DNA from: Priestia megaterium
Lineage (GTDB): Bacteria > Bacillota > Bacilli > Bacillales > Bacillaceae_H
Assembly (NCBI RefSeq): GCF_009497655.1
Contig: NZ_CP023317.1
Span: 4,963,196-5,027,195 of the forward strand
DNA length: 64,000 bases
Reading direction: 5' to 3'
The notes beneath the pieces are model-generated. The model was given only the letters and a program-made list of their open reading frames with translations. It did not search any database and was not told the origin of the DNA. How positions within the stretch are numbered: the first letter of the stretch is position 1; the number at the start of each line of letters is the position of its first letter. A program made the translations under genes and the position numbers. Shown here in pieces: positions 34,173 to 43,504 of the stretch.

Positions 34173-34331
34173 TTAGTTCCCTACTACATATATAGCTTCA
34201 TTGTCACAATATTCGCAGCTTTTTTTGTCAGTTGAATTTTCTATTTTTTCAAAAACCGGTGCTAGCTCAATCTCATCTACCATTACATCCAGCGCTAGTT
34301 CCGTGTGTTCTAAACAGCAATATATCTTCAT
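34173..34331 (-). CDS. Small CxxH/CxxC protein (BA5709-like)
   Basis: 52 residues with CLEH near the N-terminus (residues 6-9) and CEYC at 39-42, a two-knuckle metal-binding pattern. It matches by position and motif the small CxxH/CxxC protein found beside rlmH in many bacilli (yyzF region). Function unknown; zinc binding is inferred. AAAGGAAG lies 9 bp before the ATG. Confidence 0.8.
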   Translation of the reverse strand: MKIYCCLEHTELALDVMVDEIELAPVFEKIENSTDKKSCEYCDNEAIYVVGN

Positions 34332-34369
34332 GTATTTATCTTCCTTTCTCTATTCTTTTCATTAAAAAA

Positions 34370-34392
34370 CCACAGGAGTTTATCCCCTGTGG
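34370..34392 (-). terminator. Terminator of htrC
   Basis: CCACAGG / CCTGTGG stem with TTTTTT on the minus strand. The upper-coordinate arm overlaps a perfect DnaA box (TGTGGATAA, 34388-34396). Confidence 0.7.
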
Positions 34393-34404
34393 ATAACTTT
34401 TCTT

Positions 34405-35652
34405 TTACTTCATTTGACGAGTTAATTTTACTTCTGTGGATTTCTTTTTGCCATCACGATAGAACGTTACATTCATTTTATCGCCAATTTCTTTTTCAAT
34501 GTAGAGGTGTTTGCGAAGTGTCGCAATATCCCTTACTTTGCTGTGATCTAGCTCAACAATCACATCATATTCCTTCAACCCAGCTTTAGCGGCTGGCGAA
34601 CCTGGCTCGACTTTTAGAACAGCGACTCCGTTTACTACATCATGCGGTAACTTAAGGGTTTCTTTTAAATGATACCCTGATACCTCACTTAATGATAGTG
34701 TACTAACTCCAAGATACGGACGTCTAACTTCACCATATCGTTCTAAGTCATTAATAATGGGCCTAGCCATGTTAATTGGTATTGCAAGACCAATGCCTTC
34801 AACTGCTTCTTGGGCAATTTTCATGGAATTAATGCCTATTAATTCACCATCAATATTAACAAGAGCACCCCCGCTATTGCCAGGGTTAATTGCGGCATCT
34901 GTTTGAATGACTTCTGATTGCCAATCAGGATTTCCATCGCCATTCAAATCTTGAGGAATGACACGGTTAACTCCTGAGACAACTCCTTGTGTAACGGATC
35001 CAGAAAATTGAAGGCCTAGCGGGTTTCCGATAGCAATCACTGGTTCACCAGCTTTAAGCTTATCAGAATTTCCGAAGGTAGCCACTTTTGTCACGTGACC
35101 TGCATCAATTTCAAGAACTGCTAAGTCCATTAAATCATCGCTGCCAAGAATTTTAGCTGATACCCTTGTACCGTTACTGAAGCTCACTTCAATTTCGTTA
35201 GCGCCTTTAATGACATGATAGTTTGTCACAATATAAGCTTTATTGCCTTGCTTTTTGTAAATAACACCTGAGCCTGTCCCGGCATCAGTTCGTTCATCAT
35301 TCCAAAAGCTTTCAGAGTTCTGAATGTTTACAACTCCTACAACTGCTGCATTGGCTTCGGAAACAGCTTTTGTGACGGCCGTAGTGACGTCAAGAGATAC
35401 TGACTTTTGTATCGTAGACCCTGTTTGTTCATCTCCGTTTTCATCATTCATCCATCCGTATGGCAAAATCCCGTTCCTCACCAAGGCTGGCATAAGAAGC
35501 AGTACAATAAGTGCACCTATAATAGCTCCAATCAGAGCAGAAGCGAAATATCCTCTGCGGCGTTTAGGCGGCCGACTATTCGGCTCTTGGCCTTCATCAT
35601 AATGTTCCACACTATCACCGAACCCTTCATTTATCATCGTGAATGTCTGCAT
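34405..35652 (-). CDS. htrC: HtrA-like membrane serine protease (YyxA/HtrC)
   Basis: 415 residues. A short cytosolic N-terminus, one membrane anchor at about 38-58, a trypsin-like protease domain with His in VTNYHVIKGA, Asp in DLMDLAVLEI and Ser in NPGNSGGALV, then a PDZ domain from about 310 (YLGVSTLSL to VTFYRDGKK). It probably degrades misfolded envelope proteins. It is the last gene of the wal block. The start is uncertain: ATG 35652 is bounded upstream by a stop and has no clear ribosome site; ATG 35637 is an alternative. Confidence 0.92.
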   Translation of the reverse strand: MQTFTMINEGFGDSVEHYDEGQEPNSRPPKRRRGYFASALIGAIIGALIVLLLMPALVRNGILPYGWMNDENGDEQTGSTIQKSVSLDVTTAVTKAVSEANAAVVGVVNIQNSESFWNDERTDAGTGSGVIYKKQGNKAYIVTNYHVIKGANEIEVSFSNGTRVSAKILGSDDLMDLAVLEIDAGHVTKVATFGNSDKLKAGEPVIAIGNPLGLQFSGSVTQGVVSGVNRVIPQDLNGDGNPDWQSEVIQTDAAINPGNSGGALVNIDGELIGINSMKIAQEAVEGIGLAIPINMARPIINDLERYGEVRRPYLGVSTLSLSEVSGYHLKETLKLPHDVVNGVAVLKVEPGSPAAKAGLKEYDVIVELDHSKVRDIATLRKHLYIEKEIGDKMNVTFYRDGKKKSTEVKLTRQMK

Positions 35653-35694
35653 TCACGTACTAAATGAAGTTATTTTTCGCTTCCTTTCTAGAGA

Positions 35695-36489
35695 CTATAC
35701 ATAAACAATATCAGTTGGTCTTTTTGGATCAGTATCACATAGGAGAATATTGTCCTCTACATTGATGTCTTTTTGTTGTAACACTTGTGCAACCGACATG
35801 CGGGCAATTTCCTTCATGTTATTGTCTTGACTCAAATGCGCCAAGTAAATGCGTTTGGTTTGATCTCCAATTACATCTGCCATTGCAAGCGCCGCGTCTT
35901 CATTTGATACATGTCCTACGTCGCTTAAAATTCGTCTTTTAATGCTCCAAGGGTAGCGCCCCATTCTCAGCATTTCAACATCATGATTGCTTTCAAATAC
36001 GTACATATCACTATTTTTAATCGTACCTTTCATGCGGTCACTTACATAGCCGGTATCCGTAATAAGGGTCAATTTTTTAGACCCTTGATGAAAGACATAA
36101 AACATAGGCTCTGCGGCATCATGCGAAACGCCAAAAGACTCCACTTCCAATTGACCAAACGATTTCGTTTGGCCAATTTCAAAGTGAAACTTCTGTTCCG
36201 TATCAATGTTGCCGATCAAGCCGTCCATTGCGTTCCACGTTTTTTCATTTGCGAAAATAGGGAGCTTATATTTACGTGCCAGAACACCTAGTCCTTTAAT
36301 ATGGTCACTATGTTCGTGAGTCACTAAAATTCCTGATAAATCCGGGATATTGCGATTTACTTGTTGAAAGAGAGCTTCCATTTGTTTTCCGCTCAGCCCC
36401 GCATCAACTAGTAAGGAATGTTCTCCATCACTTACTAAAATCGCATTTCCTGTGCTCCCACTCGCTAGCACGCTGAAATGCAGGCTCAT
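35695..36489 (-). CDS. walJ: Metallo-beta-lactamase-fold hydrolase WalJ (YycJ)
   Basis: 264 residues. The metal motif [10 protein letters not shown], a second His in [11 protein letters not shown], Asp in [10 protein letters not shown] and a final His in [10 protein letters not shown] fit the MBL exo/endonuclease-like group. It belongs to the walRK operon in most Firmicutes and is linked to coordination of cell wall growth with chromosome replication; the substrate is not settled. GGAGTG precedes ATG; 18 bp separate it from yycI. Confidence 0.93.
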   Translation of the reverse strand: MSLHFSVLASGSTGNAILVSDGEHSLLVDAGLSGKQMEALFQQVNRNIPDLSGILVTHEHSDHIKGLGVLARKYKLPIFANEKTWNAMDGLIGNIDTEQKFHFEIGQTKSFGQLEVESFGVSHDAAEPMFYVFHQGSKKLTLITDTGYVSDRMKGTIKNSDMYVFESNHDVEMLRMGRYPWSIKRRILSDVGHVSNEDAALAMADVIGDQTKRIYLAHLSQDNNMKEIARMSVAQVLQQKDINVEDNILLCDTDPKRPTDIVYV

Positions 36490-36507
36490 TTATCTCACTC
36501 CAAATAC

Positions 36508-37287
36508 TTATTTATTTCCTTTTTTAATAATCTGCCCTTCAAAGGCATTTACAAAATAACTCGTATCTCCATTTACAACAATGTGCCAAGTTGGTGCTAA
36601 AACTTGAGAATTTAGTAGCGGCAGATCAAACGTATAGTACCCAAACTCTACGTTTGTTACAGAATCTTTCTTTTTCAATTCACCCTTCAAAAACAAATTT
36701 TCTAATGCTTTTAAAGGCGTTAAAACATCCTGCTCATCATCTAACGTTTTCACAGAACCTAGCATTGTTTGTTCATACGAAATAATTTCACCTTTATCAT
36801 TTAAATGAGCAATGATCATGCCATTTTCATTATCAAAGATTTTATGCTTCTTATATTGTTGAAAGAATGTAACTGTTTTTTTCTCTTTGTTAACATTCCA
36901 TAGCTCATAATCCTTACCTGAGATAACATACCGTTTTAGAAATTGACTTAGCTTTGCTTCGGGACTTTTTTCAGATACTGAAAAAGGTTTGTCTAGTACG
37001 CTTCGAATTGTTTTTTCCTCAAGCAGCGCTGCTTTTTGCTCTTTCAGCTTTTTTAAATCTTCATCTTTAAACAGCTTACTTTTAGCATTTAACGACGAAG
37101 CTTCCTTCACATCTACAGGTAAATGTTTATATTCAATGCCTTCACTCGTCAATTGTTCTTCCACGCTCGACTCTACAAATAGAGAGTACTGATCTTCTTG
37201 ATGAGTTTTAAAAATCTGATAGCCTAAGTAAATATTAAGAATCAAGAAAGTGAAAATAAAGATGGTTTTTGTTCTATTCCAATCCAT
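36508..37287 (-). CDS. yycI: WalK-associated regulatory protein YycI (WalI)
   Basis: 259 residues. Starts MDWNRTKTIFIFTFLILNIYLG with a single membrane anchor followed by an extracytoplasmic YycI domain. With YycH it forms a membrane complex that modulates WalK activity. GGAGG precedes ATG 37287, and the start overlaps the end of yycH by 14 bp. A longer in-frame start 34 codons upstream lies inside yycH and lacks support. Confidence 0.93.
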   Translation of the reverse strand: MDWNRTKTIFIFTFLILNIYLGYQIFKTHQEDQYSLFVESSVEEQLTSEGIEYKHLPVDVKEASSLNAKSKLFKDEDLKKLKEQKAALLEEKTIRSVLDKPFSVSEKSPEAKLSQFLKRYVISGKDYELWNVNKEKKTVTFFQQYKKHKIFDNENGMIIAHLNDKGEIISYEQTMLGSVKTLDDEQDVLTPLKALENLFLKGELKKKDSVTNVEFGYYTFDLPLLNSQVLAPTWHIVVNGDTSYFVNAFEGQIIKKGNK

Positions 37288-38641
37288 CGTTATCGCCTCC
37301 TTCGGTCGGCGGTGCAATTCGATACCATTTGCTATTATAATAATAGAACCAAGAAGGAACGAGTTTGACAGAATTAGAATTAAACTCAACCGTCTTTTCG
37401 CCGGTTTTCGGCTGCTGTGACACTTCTTCTAGCTGATAGCCTATTGAAATATCTTTTAACAGATTCGGGTCAAAGTTTTGATGTTTTTCAATTAATTGAA
37501 TCACCTTTTGAGATGACTGCAGCTTTTCTACACTCGAGTCCTGTACTCTTACAAAACGATAAAGAGGACGACGGTAATTTAAAATCTCCGCATTTCCCCA
37601 TCTTTGATATATTTCAGTCATTCCCTGATTGCTGTACACTGGATAGTTATCTTTATAATAACGATAGCTAATTTCTTTTGTAATGCGATTCCAGCTGTTG
37701 AACCTGTAATTAGATTCTGTCCAGCCGCCGTGGTCATTAACGAAGCTAAAGCTGCGATTTATTAAATTATAATCTTCCATTACCTCGGTCGTGGAATTTA
37801 CAAGATTCACATATTCCATCACATCTGTCTTCGTATTGACATTGATCACTTTTGTACCTTCAGTGTAGACATCTCGGTTTGTAGACGTTTCTTTCCGTGC
37901 ATAGTCTGGGTTGTTAAAAAGCGCTTCTTTATATTTTTCAATATCTAAATGCCTCATGCTCGTATAGTAGACTTCACTATTCATCGTAATATTATTTTCC
38001 GGAAGGAAGATATACCGATTTTTGTTTTCTTTATATACAAGGCTCGGGGCATACGTACGCTTCATTTTATCTTCTAATTCTTTGATATCATCTTTGGCCA
38101 AATTCTTGACTGTAACCGAATAAATCTTTTTTTGCTCATAATTCACAAGATACACGCTCACGAAAAAGGAAGGTGTACGCTTAATTTTAATGAGTACACG
38201 GTCAAATGTTTGATTAGGCAAAGACGTTTGAGAAAATGAAAAAAGCTGTTGAAATGTTTTCAAAGGTAGCGCGTCTGGATACAGCACTTCAATAGAATTA
38301 CTTCCATGGACATAATTTAAAAATCCATCAGGAGAAATAGCATCCGAAACGTCCGTCACATTCGAAAATTTCCACTTTTTCATTTCATTTACCCATTTGT
38401 TTACATCATCTTCATCGTGAGACATGTAGTGATTATCGTTTCGATGATAGAGAACTTCTGTTGGAAGAATATGATCTTCTATTTTACTTTTTGAACTCAC
38501 TTCAACTTCTTGCAAATGTTGATTTTTTGAAATGACCTTATAAGAAGGCTGATACGTCCATATATGATACGTCATAATTAAACTGGAAGCGACGAGAACA
38601 ACTAAGATGGCCGTTTTGATATGTTCATATCTCATTCCCAT
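37274..38641 (-). CDS. yycH: WalK-associated regulatory protein YycH (WalH)
   Basis: 455 residues, one N-terminal membrane anchor (about 10-28) and a large extracytoplasmic YycH domain. It acts with YycI on the WalK sensor. The frame begins inside the last codons of walK (10-bp overlap at 38641; an ATG two codons on at 38635 is equally possible), consistent with translational coupling. Confidence 0.93.
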   Translation of the reverse strand: MGMRYEHIKTAILVVLVASSLIMTYHIWTYQPSYKVISKNQHLQEVEVSSKSKIEDHILPTEVLYHRNDNHYMSHDEDDVNKWVNEMKKWKFSNVTDVSDAISPDGFLNYVHGSNSIEVLYPDALPLKTFQQLFSFSQTSLPNQTFDRVLIKIKRTPSFFVSVYLVNYEQKKIYSVTVKNLAKDDIKELEDKMKRTYAPSLVYKENKNRYIFLPENNITMNSEVYYTSMRHLDIEKYKEALFNNPDYARKETSTNRDVYTEGTKVINVNTKTDVMEYVNLVNSTTEVMEDYNLINRSFSFVNDHGGWTESNYRFNSWNRITKEISYRYYKDNYPVYSNQGMTEIYQRWGNAEILNYRRPLYRFVRVQDSSVEKLQSSQKVIQLIEKHQNFDPNLLKDISIGYQLEEVSQQPKTGEKTVEFNSNSVKLVPSWFYYYNSKWYRIAPPTEGGDNDGLE

Positions 38642-40539
38642 TCGTCATCATTCTCACTTTCAATCGGAAGAGTAAAGTAAATCGTTGTTCCTTTTCCTTC
38701 CTGACTATCTGCCCAAATGCGTCCATCATGTGCTTCAATAATTTCCTTGGCAATAGCAAGCCCTAATCCTGTTCCGCCTAATTTACGCGTTCGTGCTTTA
38801 TCTACACGATAGAAGCGTTCGAAAATTTTAGCTAAATTTGATTTTGGAATTCCCATACCTTGGTCTTTAATGCTCACAACAATTTCATGCGTATGCTGAG
38901 CAATTGAAAATGTAATGGTTCCGCCTTCAGGTGAATATTTTATTGCATTGGAAATAATGTTATCTAATACTTGTGTAATTTTATCTTGATCGATAGCGAC
39001 ATAGATTGCTTCATTTGGCAAGTCGCGCACGAACGAAATACCTTGTTCAATCGTCATTTCAAAGCGATCAATGATGTAATGATAGAACTTTACAAAATTG
39101 ATTGGGTCACGACTAAATCGGTAGTCTTGACTATCTAGCTTAGATAATTGAAGCAAGTCGTTAACGAGACGAATCATTCGCTCTGTCTCCGTTTGCGTTA
39201 CATTTAAAAATGTTGGAGCTAAGTCCTTATCTTGCCAAGCACCGTCTGCAAGCGCATCTAAATAACTGCGCATCGTTGTTAACGGCGTACGCAATTCATG
39301 TGAAACATTCGCTACAAATTCTCGGCGATCTTGATCAATTTTCTCCTGCTCTGTAATATCATGCAGGACAATGATAATCCCGTTAATAAAACCGGTCTCT
39401 TTTTGAATAGCAGAAATGGTAGCTCTTAAAATAAAAGGATCCGATTTTGTACTAAAGTCCAAAATTAATGACTCTTGATTAGCGAGCAAGCTTTCAAACG
39501 TATGCGTTTCTTCAAGATCTAATAGGGAAACAACTGGGTCAGACAAAACCGTTTCACGTGAAACATTTAGCATAGCTGCGGCTGGATCATTAATTAAAAT
39601 TACTCTTCCTTTTCGATCCGTCGCAATAACGCCGTCCGTCATATGAGCTAATACCGAACTAAGCTTACGGCGCTCCCCTTCTGTCGTTGCCTGTGCTTCC
39701 TGAAGCTTTCTTGTTAAGTTGTTGAATGTGAGAGCTAGCTGACCAATTTCATCATATCCGTATACCTTAGCTTTTCTCGTAAAATTCCCTTTGGCCATCT
39801 CAAGTGCTTGTTTTCTCATTTCAGACATTGGACGAGTAATCGTCTGAGCTAAAAACACGCCTAAAATAGCTGTAATAAAAAGAGCGATCACCGTACCTGC
39901 TTTAAAGATCTGATTGATATTACTCATTTGATCGTAAACAGGCTCCATGGAAGCTGTTAAGTAAATAGCGCCTAAGATTTCTTCGCTAGACTGAACTTTT
40001 CCATTTTTATTAGTTGAATTTGATTGACTGGCACCTACTTTATCCTGTAAACGAATAGGCTGTATCATAACTCTGATTCGCTGTCCGCTTTGATCAACAA
40101 ATACATTATCAGAGTTCGTTCCTGCTAACAACGCATTTGTAATCGCTAAATCATTAGTCTTTTTACCTATAATCTGTTGAGGATTTGAGTTCGATGTAGC
40201 AATGATTCTTCTATTTTGGTCAATGACTCTTACTTCAGAGATGTCATTCATATCATTTGAAGCTAAATTGGGTCTTGAAGCAAAATCTCGTAAAATAGTC
40301 TTTAAGTCTTCCTCAAGAGTGGGTGAATCATCATCACGATTTTTCACCATTTCTTGTCCAATGTTATACGTCAGCAAGTCTGTCCGCTCTTGAAGAGACG
40401 TTCGAAAGTTGTTAACTAATTCTTTTTCTAATTGTCGAGCAAAATAGACCCCAATAATTTGCATCGCAATTAAAATAAGCAGCACATAAATCAATACAAA
40501 CTTTAAATGAATAGATTGCAGGAGCCTTACTTTCTTCAT
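38632..40539 (-). CDS. walK: Essential sensor histidine kinase WalK (YycG)
   Basis: 635 residues. Membrane helix about 10-33, extracytoplasmic Cache-type domain, second helix about 208-228, HAMP, PAS (about 290-370), HisKA with VANVSHELRTPL, and HATPase (DNIISNAIKY, DQGMGIP, GGTGLGLA). It senses the state of peptidoglycan or division and phosphorylates WalR to control cell wall hydrolases. Six bases separate it from walR. A near-perfect parS site (39550-39565) lies inside the gene. Confidence 0.97.
   Translation of the reverse strand: MKKVRLLQSIHLKFVLIYVLLILIAMQIIGVYFARQLEKELVNNFRTSLQERTDLLTYNIGQEMVKNRDDDSPTLEEDLKTILRDFASRPNLASNDMNDISEVRVIDQNRRIIATSNSNPQQIIGKKTNDLAITNALLAGTNSDNVFVDQSGQRIRVMIQPIRLQDKVGASQSNSTNKNGKVQSSEEILGAIYLTASMEPVYDQMSNINQIFKAGTVIALFITAILGVFLAQTITRPMSEMRKQALEMAKGNFTRKAKVYGYDEIGQLALTFNNLTRKLQEAQATTEGERRKLSSVLAHMTDGVIATDRKGRVILINDPAAAMLNVSRETVLSDPVVSLLDLEETHTFESLLANQESLILDFSTKSDPFILRATISAIQKETGFINGIIIVLHDITEQEKIDQDRREFVANVSHELRTPLTTMRSYLDALADGAWQDKDLAPTFLNVTQTETERMIRLVNDLLQLSKLDSQDYRFSRDPINFVKFYHYIIDRFEMTIEQGISFVRDLPNEAIYVAIDQDKITQVLDNIISNAIKYSPEGGTITFSIAQHTHEIVVSIKDQGMGIPKSNLAKIFERFYRVDKARTRKLGGTGLGLAIAKEIIEAHDGRIWADSQEGKGTTIYFTLPIESENDDEWE
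39550..39565. other. parS site within walK
   Basis: CGTTTCACGTGAAACA: 15 of 16 positions match the palindromic parS TGTTTCACGTGAAACA. It is the closest match in the window and lies about 24 kb from the oriC boxes. Confidence 0.85.
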
Positions 40540-40545
40540 CTAAAA

Positions 40546-41253
40546 TTACTCCTGCTCTGGGCTGCGTAAATAATAGCCTACTCCACGTCTTGTTACAATC
40601 CACATTGGATGGCTTGGATTATCTTCAATTTTTTCACGTAATCTTCGAACTGTTACATCTACCGTACGCACATCACCAAAATAGTCATAACCCCATACAG
40701 TTTGAAGCAAGTGTTCACGCGTCATGACTTGTCCAATGTGCTTCGCTAAATAATGCAGCAGCTCAAATTCACGATGAGTCAGTTCAATCGTTTCTCCGCG
40801 CTTAGACACAATATAAGCATCTGGATGAATAACAAGTGCTCCAATCGTAATTTCATTCGTTTCACTTTCTTCTGTTGGAACAGCTACCTGCTGATGTCTA
40901 CGTAAATTAGCTTTTACACGTGCTAATAATTCACGCGTACTGAACGGCTTAGTTACATAATCATCTGCACCTAATTCTAGACCTAAAACCTTGTCAATTT
41001 CAGAGTCTTTTGCTGTTAACATGATAATAGGCATATCATATTTTTTGCGCACTTCTCGGCAAACTTCCATTCCATCTTTCTGAGGAAGCATAATATCTAA
41101 TAAAATCATTTCAGGCTGTACTTCTTCCACTTTTTCAAGTGCTTCTACGCCATCATAAGCACAAAATACTTCGTAACCTTCTTTTTGCAAATTAAACTTT
41201 AAAATATCTGCAATCGGCTTTTCGTCATCTACGACTAAAATACGTTTATCCAT
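40546..41253 (-). CDS. walR: Essential response regulator WalR (YycF)
   Basis: 235 residues from [18 protein letters not shown]. Receiver with phosphoacceptor in [11 protein letters not shown] (about Asp53) and Lys in MLTAKD, then an OmpR-type winged helix ([44 protein letters not shown]). Master regulator of autolysin genes. AAAGGAG sits 4 bp before ATG 41259 and 10 bp before ATG 41253; the latter matches the family N-terminus. First gene of the walRKHIJ-htrC unit. Confidence 0.97.
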   Translation of the reverse strand: MDKRILVVDDEKPIADILKFNLQKEGYEVFCAYDGVEALEKVEEVQPEMILLDIMLPQKDGMEVCREVRKKYDMPIIMLTAKDSEIDKVLGLELGADDYVTKPFSTRELLARVKANLRRHQQVAVPTEESETNEITIGALVIHPDAYIVSKRGETIELTHREFELLHYLAKHIGQVMTREHLLQTVWGYDYFGDVRTVDVTVRRLREKIEDNPSHPMWIVTRRGVGYYLRSPEQE

Positions 41254-41329
41254 GATCATCGTTCTCCTTTATTAGTTGAAGCAAAATATAAAAGATAGTA
41301 TTCATACTGTTTGAATACCGTAGTTTTAT

Positions 41330-41358
41330 TATACTTGATAACCCTTGAAACGTCACAA
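41330..41358 (-). promoter_or_regulatory. Likely sigma-A promoter of the wal operon
   Basis: On the minus strand TTGTGA (41353-41358), 17 bp, TATAAT (41330-41335). A second possible promoter, TTGAAA-16-TATAGT, lies upstream at 41370-41397. Between the first promoter and walR there is a small inverted repeat GTATTCA/TGAATAC (41298-41318). Confidence 0.55.
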
Positions 41359-41479
41359 GTTCATCCTCTACTATACATGAAGATATATGATTTTCAACCA
41401 TCTCTAAATACAAAAGTAATATATTACCATAAAAGAAATGCAAAGCAAATAACGTTTTCTTTTAAATGTAAATAAAAGA

Positions 41480-41513
41480 AAAAAGCATGACTTTAAATAA
41501 AGTCATGCTTTTT
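41480..41513 (-). terminator. Terminator of the tRNA operon
   Basis: AAAAAGCATGACTTT / AAAGTCATGCTTTTT stem just downstream of tRNA-Phe on the minus strand. Confidence 0.85.
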
Positions 41514-41515
41514 GA

Positions 41516-41588
41516 TGGCTCGGGACGGAATCGAACCGCCGACACAAGGATTTTCAGTCCTTTGCTCTACCAACTGAGCTACCGAGCC
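41516..41588 (-). tRNA. tRNA-Phe (GAA)
   Basis: Acceptor GGCTCGG/CCGAGCC, D-loop GCTCAGTTGGTAGAGC, anticodon loop CTGAAAA, T-arm GGTTCGATTCC. The 3' CCA is not encoded. Last of four co-oriented tRNA genes (Lys-Glu-Asp-Phe). Confidence 0.95.
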
Positions 41589-41592
41589 AAAA

Positions 41593-41668
41593 TGGCGGTC
41601 CCGACGGGAATCGAACCCGCGATCTCCTGCGTGACAGGCAGGCATGTTAACCGCTACACCACGGGACC
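41593..41668 (-). tRNA. tRNA-Asp (GTC)
   Basis: Acceptor GGTCCCG/CGGGACC, anticodon loop CTGTCAC, T-arm GGGTTCGAATCCC, discriminator G and an encoded CCA. The only gene of this cluster that encodes CCA. Confidence 0.95.
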
Positions 41669-41703
41669 TCAGTCTATATGCTATGTATTAAAAATATTAA
41701 AAA

Positions 41704-41775
41704 TGACCCGTACGGGATTCGAACCCGTGTTACCGCCGTGAAAGGGCGGTGTCTTAACCGCTTGACCAACGGGCC
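41704..41775 (-). tRNA. tRNA-Glu (TTC)
   Basis: Acceptor GGCCCGT/ACGGGTC with one G-U pair, anticodon loop CTTTCAC, T-arm GGGTTCGAATCCC. CCA not encoded. Confidence 0.95.
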
Positions 41776-41790
41776 ACGTTGTAACAAAAG

Positions 41791-41863
41791 TGAGCCATGA
41801 AGGACTCGAACCTTCGACCCTCTGATTAAAAGTCAGATGCTCTACCAACTGAGCTAATGGCTC
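41791..41863 (-). tRNA. tRNA-Lys (TTT)
   Basis: Acceptor GAGCCAT/ATGGCTC, D-loop GCTCAGTTGGTAGAGC, anticodon loop CTTTTAA, T-arm AGGTTCGAGTCCT. CCA not encoded. First gene of the cluster. Confidence 0.95.
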
Positions 41864-42000
41864 ATGTTATATCTCTTAGCGACGCTTATTATAATAACAT
41901 GATATTTCATATGAATGCAATAGTTTTTTTAAAACTTTCTTTTTATTATTGAGCTTTTTTAAAAATCTTGTTAAAAAAGCACCAATTATAAATAAAAAAG

Positions 42001-42021
42001 GTTAGCTCACGAAGAGCTAAC
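42001..42021 (-). terminator. Terminator of purA
   Basis: GTTAGCTC / GAGCTAAC with loop ACGAA; CTTTTTTATTT follows on the minus strand. Confidence 0.85.
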
Positions 42022-42030
42022 TCTTTTTAT

Positions 42031-43317
42031 TTAGCTATATACACCACGTAATACATTTGTTTGTGTACGATCTGGACCTACAGAGAAAATAGATAAAGGA
42101 ATACCTGTTAATTGAGACACGCGCTCTAAGTAGTGGCGAGCGTTATCAGGTAACTCATCTAATGTTTTCACACCCGTAATATCTTCTGTCCAACCTGGAA
42201 GCTCTTCATATACAGGTTCGCATTCTGCAAGTGTTTTTAAGCTAGCAGGGAATTCTTCCATAACTTCCCCTTTATAACGGTAAGCTACACAAATCTTTAA
42301 TGTCTCAATTCCCGTTAATACATCAATTGAGTTTAAAGATAAGTCTGTGATTCCGCTAACGCGGCGAGCATGACGTACAACTACACTGTCAAACCAACCT
42401 ACACGGCGAGGACGACCAGTCGTTGTACCATATTCACGTCCTACTTCACGGATTTGATCACCGATTTCGTTTGTTAATTCAGTTGGGAAAGGACCGTCAC
42501 CAACACGAGTTGTATACGCTTTTGATACACCTACAACGTGTTTGATTTTAGATGGACCTACACCAGAACCAATTGTTACTCCACCCGCTACTGGGTTTGA
42601 AGATGTAACAAATGGATATGTTCCTTGGTCGATATCTAACATAACACCTTGTGCGCCTTCAAATAGTACACGACGTCCTTCGTCTAACGCATCATTTAAT
42701 ACTACTGATGTATCAACAACATATTTTGCAACTTGTTGACCATACTCATAGTACTCATCTAAAATTTCTTCTAATGTAAAGCCTTCTACTTCATACATTT
42801 TTTCAAGAAGGCGATTCTTTTCAGCTAAGTTTTGTGTTAATTTTGCTTCAAATACTTCACGGTCTAGTAAATCGGCAATTCGAATACCAACACGTGCTGC
42901 TTTATCCATATAAGCTGGTCCAATACCTTTTTTCGTTGTACCAATCTTATTTTCACCTTTACGTTCTTCTTCAACTTCATCTAATTTTAAATGATATGGA
43001 AGAATCACATGAGCTCGGTTACTAATACGTAAGTTTTCTGTTGTTACACCGCGATCATGTAAGTATTTTAATTCTTGAACAAGTGCTTTTGGATCAACAA
43101 CCATACCGTTTCCAATTACACACGTTTTGTCATTATAAAAAATACCTGAAGGAATTAAATGTAACTTATAAGTTTCACCATTAAACTTAATTGTGTGACC
43201 TGCATTGTTCCCACCTTGGTAACGTGCAATCACTTCTGCATTTTCTGATAGGAAGTCTGTAATCTTCCCTTTTCCTTCATCTCCCCATTGTGTTCCTACT
43301 ACAACGACTGAAGACAT
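42031..43317 (-). CDS. purA: Adenylosuccinate synthetase
   Basis: 428 residues, usual length. [16 protein letters not shown] (P-loop with catalytic Asp), [31 protein letters not shown] and [10 protein letters not shown] are all present. It joins IMP and aspartate with GTP to give adenylosuccinate, the first step from IMP to AMP. GGAGGTG precedes ATG. Monocistronic with a PurR-box-like sequence upstream. Confidence 0.98.
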   Translation of the reverse strand: MSSVVVVGTQWGDEGKGKITDFLSENAEVIARYQGGNNAGHTIKFNGETYKLHLIPSGIFYNDKTCVIGNGMVVDPKALVQELKYLHDRGVTTENLRISNRAHVILPYHLKLDEVEEERKGENKIGTTKKGIGPAYMDKAARVGIRIADLLDREVFEAKLTQNLAEKNRLLEKMYEVEGFTLEEILDEYYEYGQQVAKYVVDTSVVLNDALDEGRRVLFEGAQGVMLDIDQGTYPFVTSSNPVAGGVTIGSGVGPSKIKHVVGVSKAYTTRVGDGPFPTELTNEIGDQIREVGREYGTTTGRPRRVGWFDSVVVRHARRVSGITDLSLNSIDVLTGIETLKICVAYRYKGEVMEEFPASLKTLAECEPVYEELPGWTEDITGVKTLDELPDNARHYLERVSQLTGIPLSIFSVGPDRTQTNVLRGVYS

Positions 43318-43408
43318 ATCTTAAGCACCTCCGCTTAGTAAGCAACAGCTCACTACGACATAATTTAACCATGGATAAGTGTATCAATTTATCACACTAA
43401 AGTCAATT

Positions 43409-43421
43409 AAATCCGAACGAT
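43409..43421. promoter_or_regulatory. PurBox-like sequence upstream of purA
   Basis: AAATCCGAACGAT fits the B. subtilis PurBox (AWWWCCGAACWWT) at 12 of 13 positions. A degenerate relative, TTTGCGGAACGAAT, lies about 40 bp further upstream; a classical inverted partner was not found. Confidence 0.5.
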
Positions 43422-43504
43422 TTAACAAAAGTTATTACAAATATATCGTATTTTGCGGAACGAATGCGATAACAATAAAATAAAACCTCTCATATTGAGA
43501 GGTT

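Noticed and set aside
35098..35109. TCACGTGA palindrome in htrC as a parS-like site
   Set aside because: Only the CACGTG core is shared; the outer bases do not fit the parS consensus.
41487..41741. Open frame of 84 codons across the tRNA cluster on the opposite strand
   Set aside because: It is the antisense translation of tRNA genes (a known source of spurious proteins with GIEPA/GFEPV-like strings); the tRNAs explain the sequence fully.
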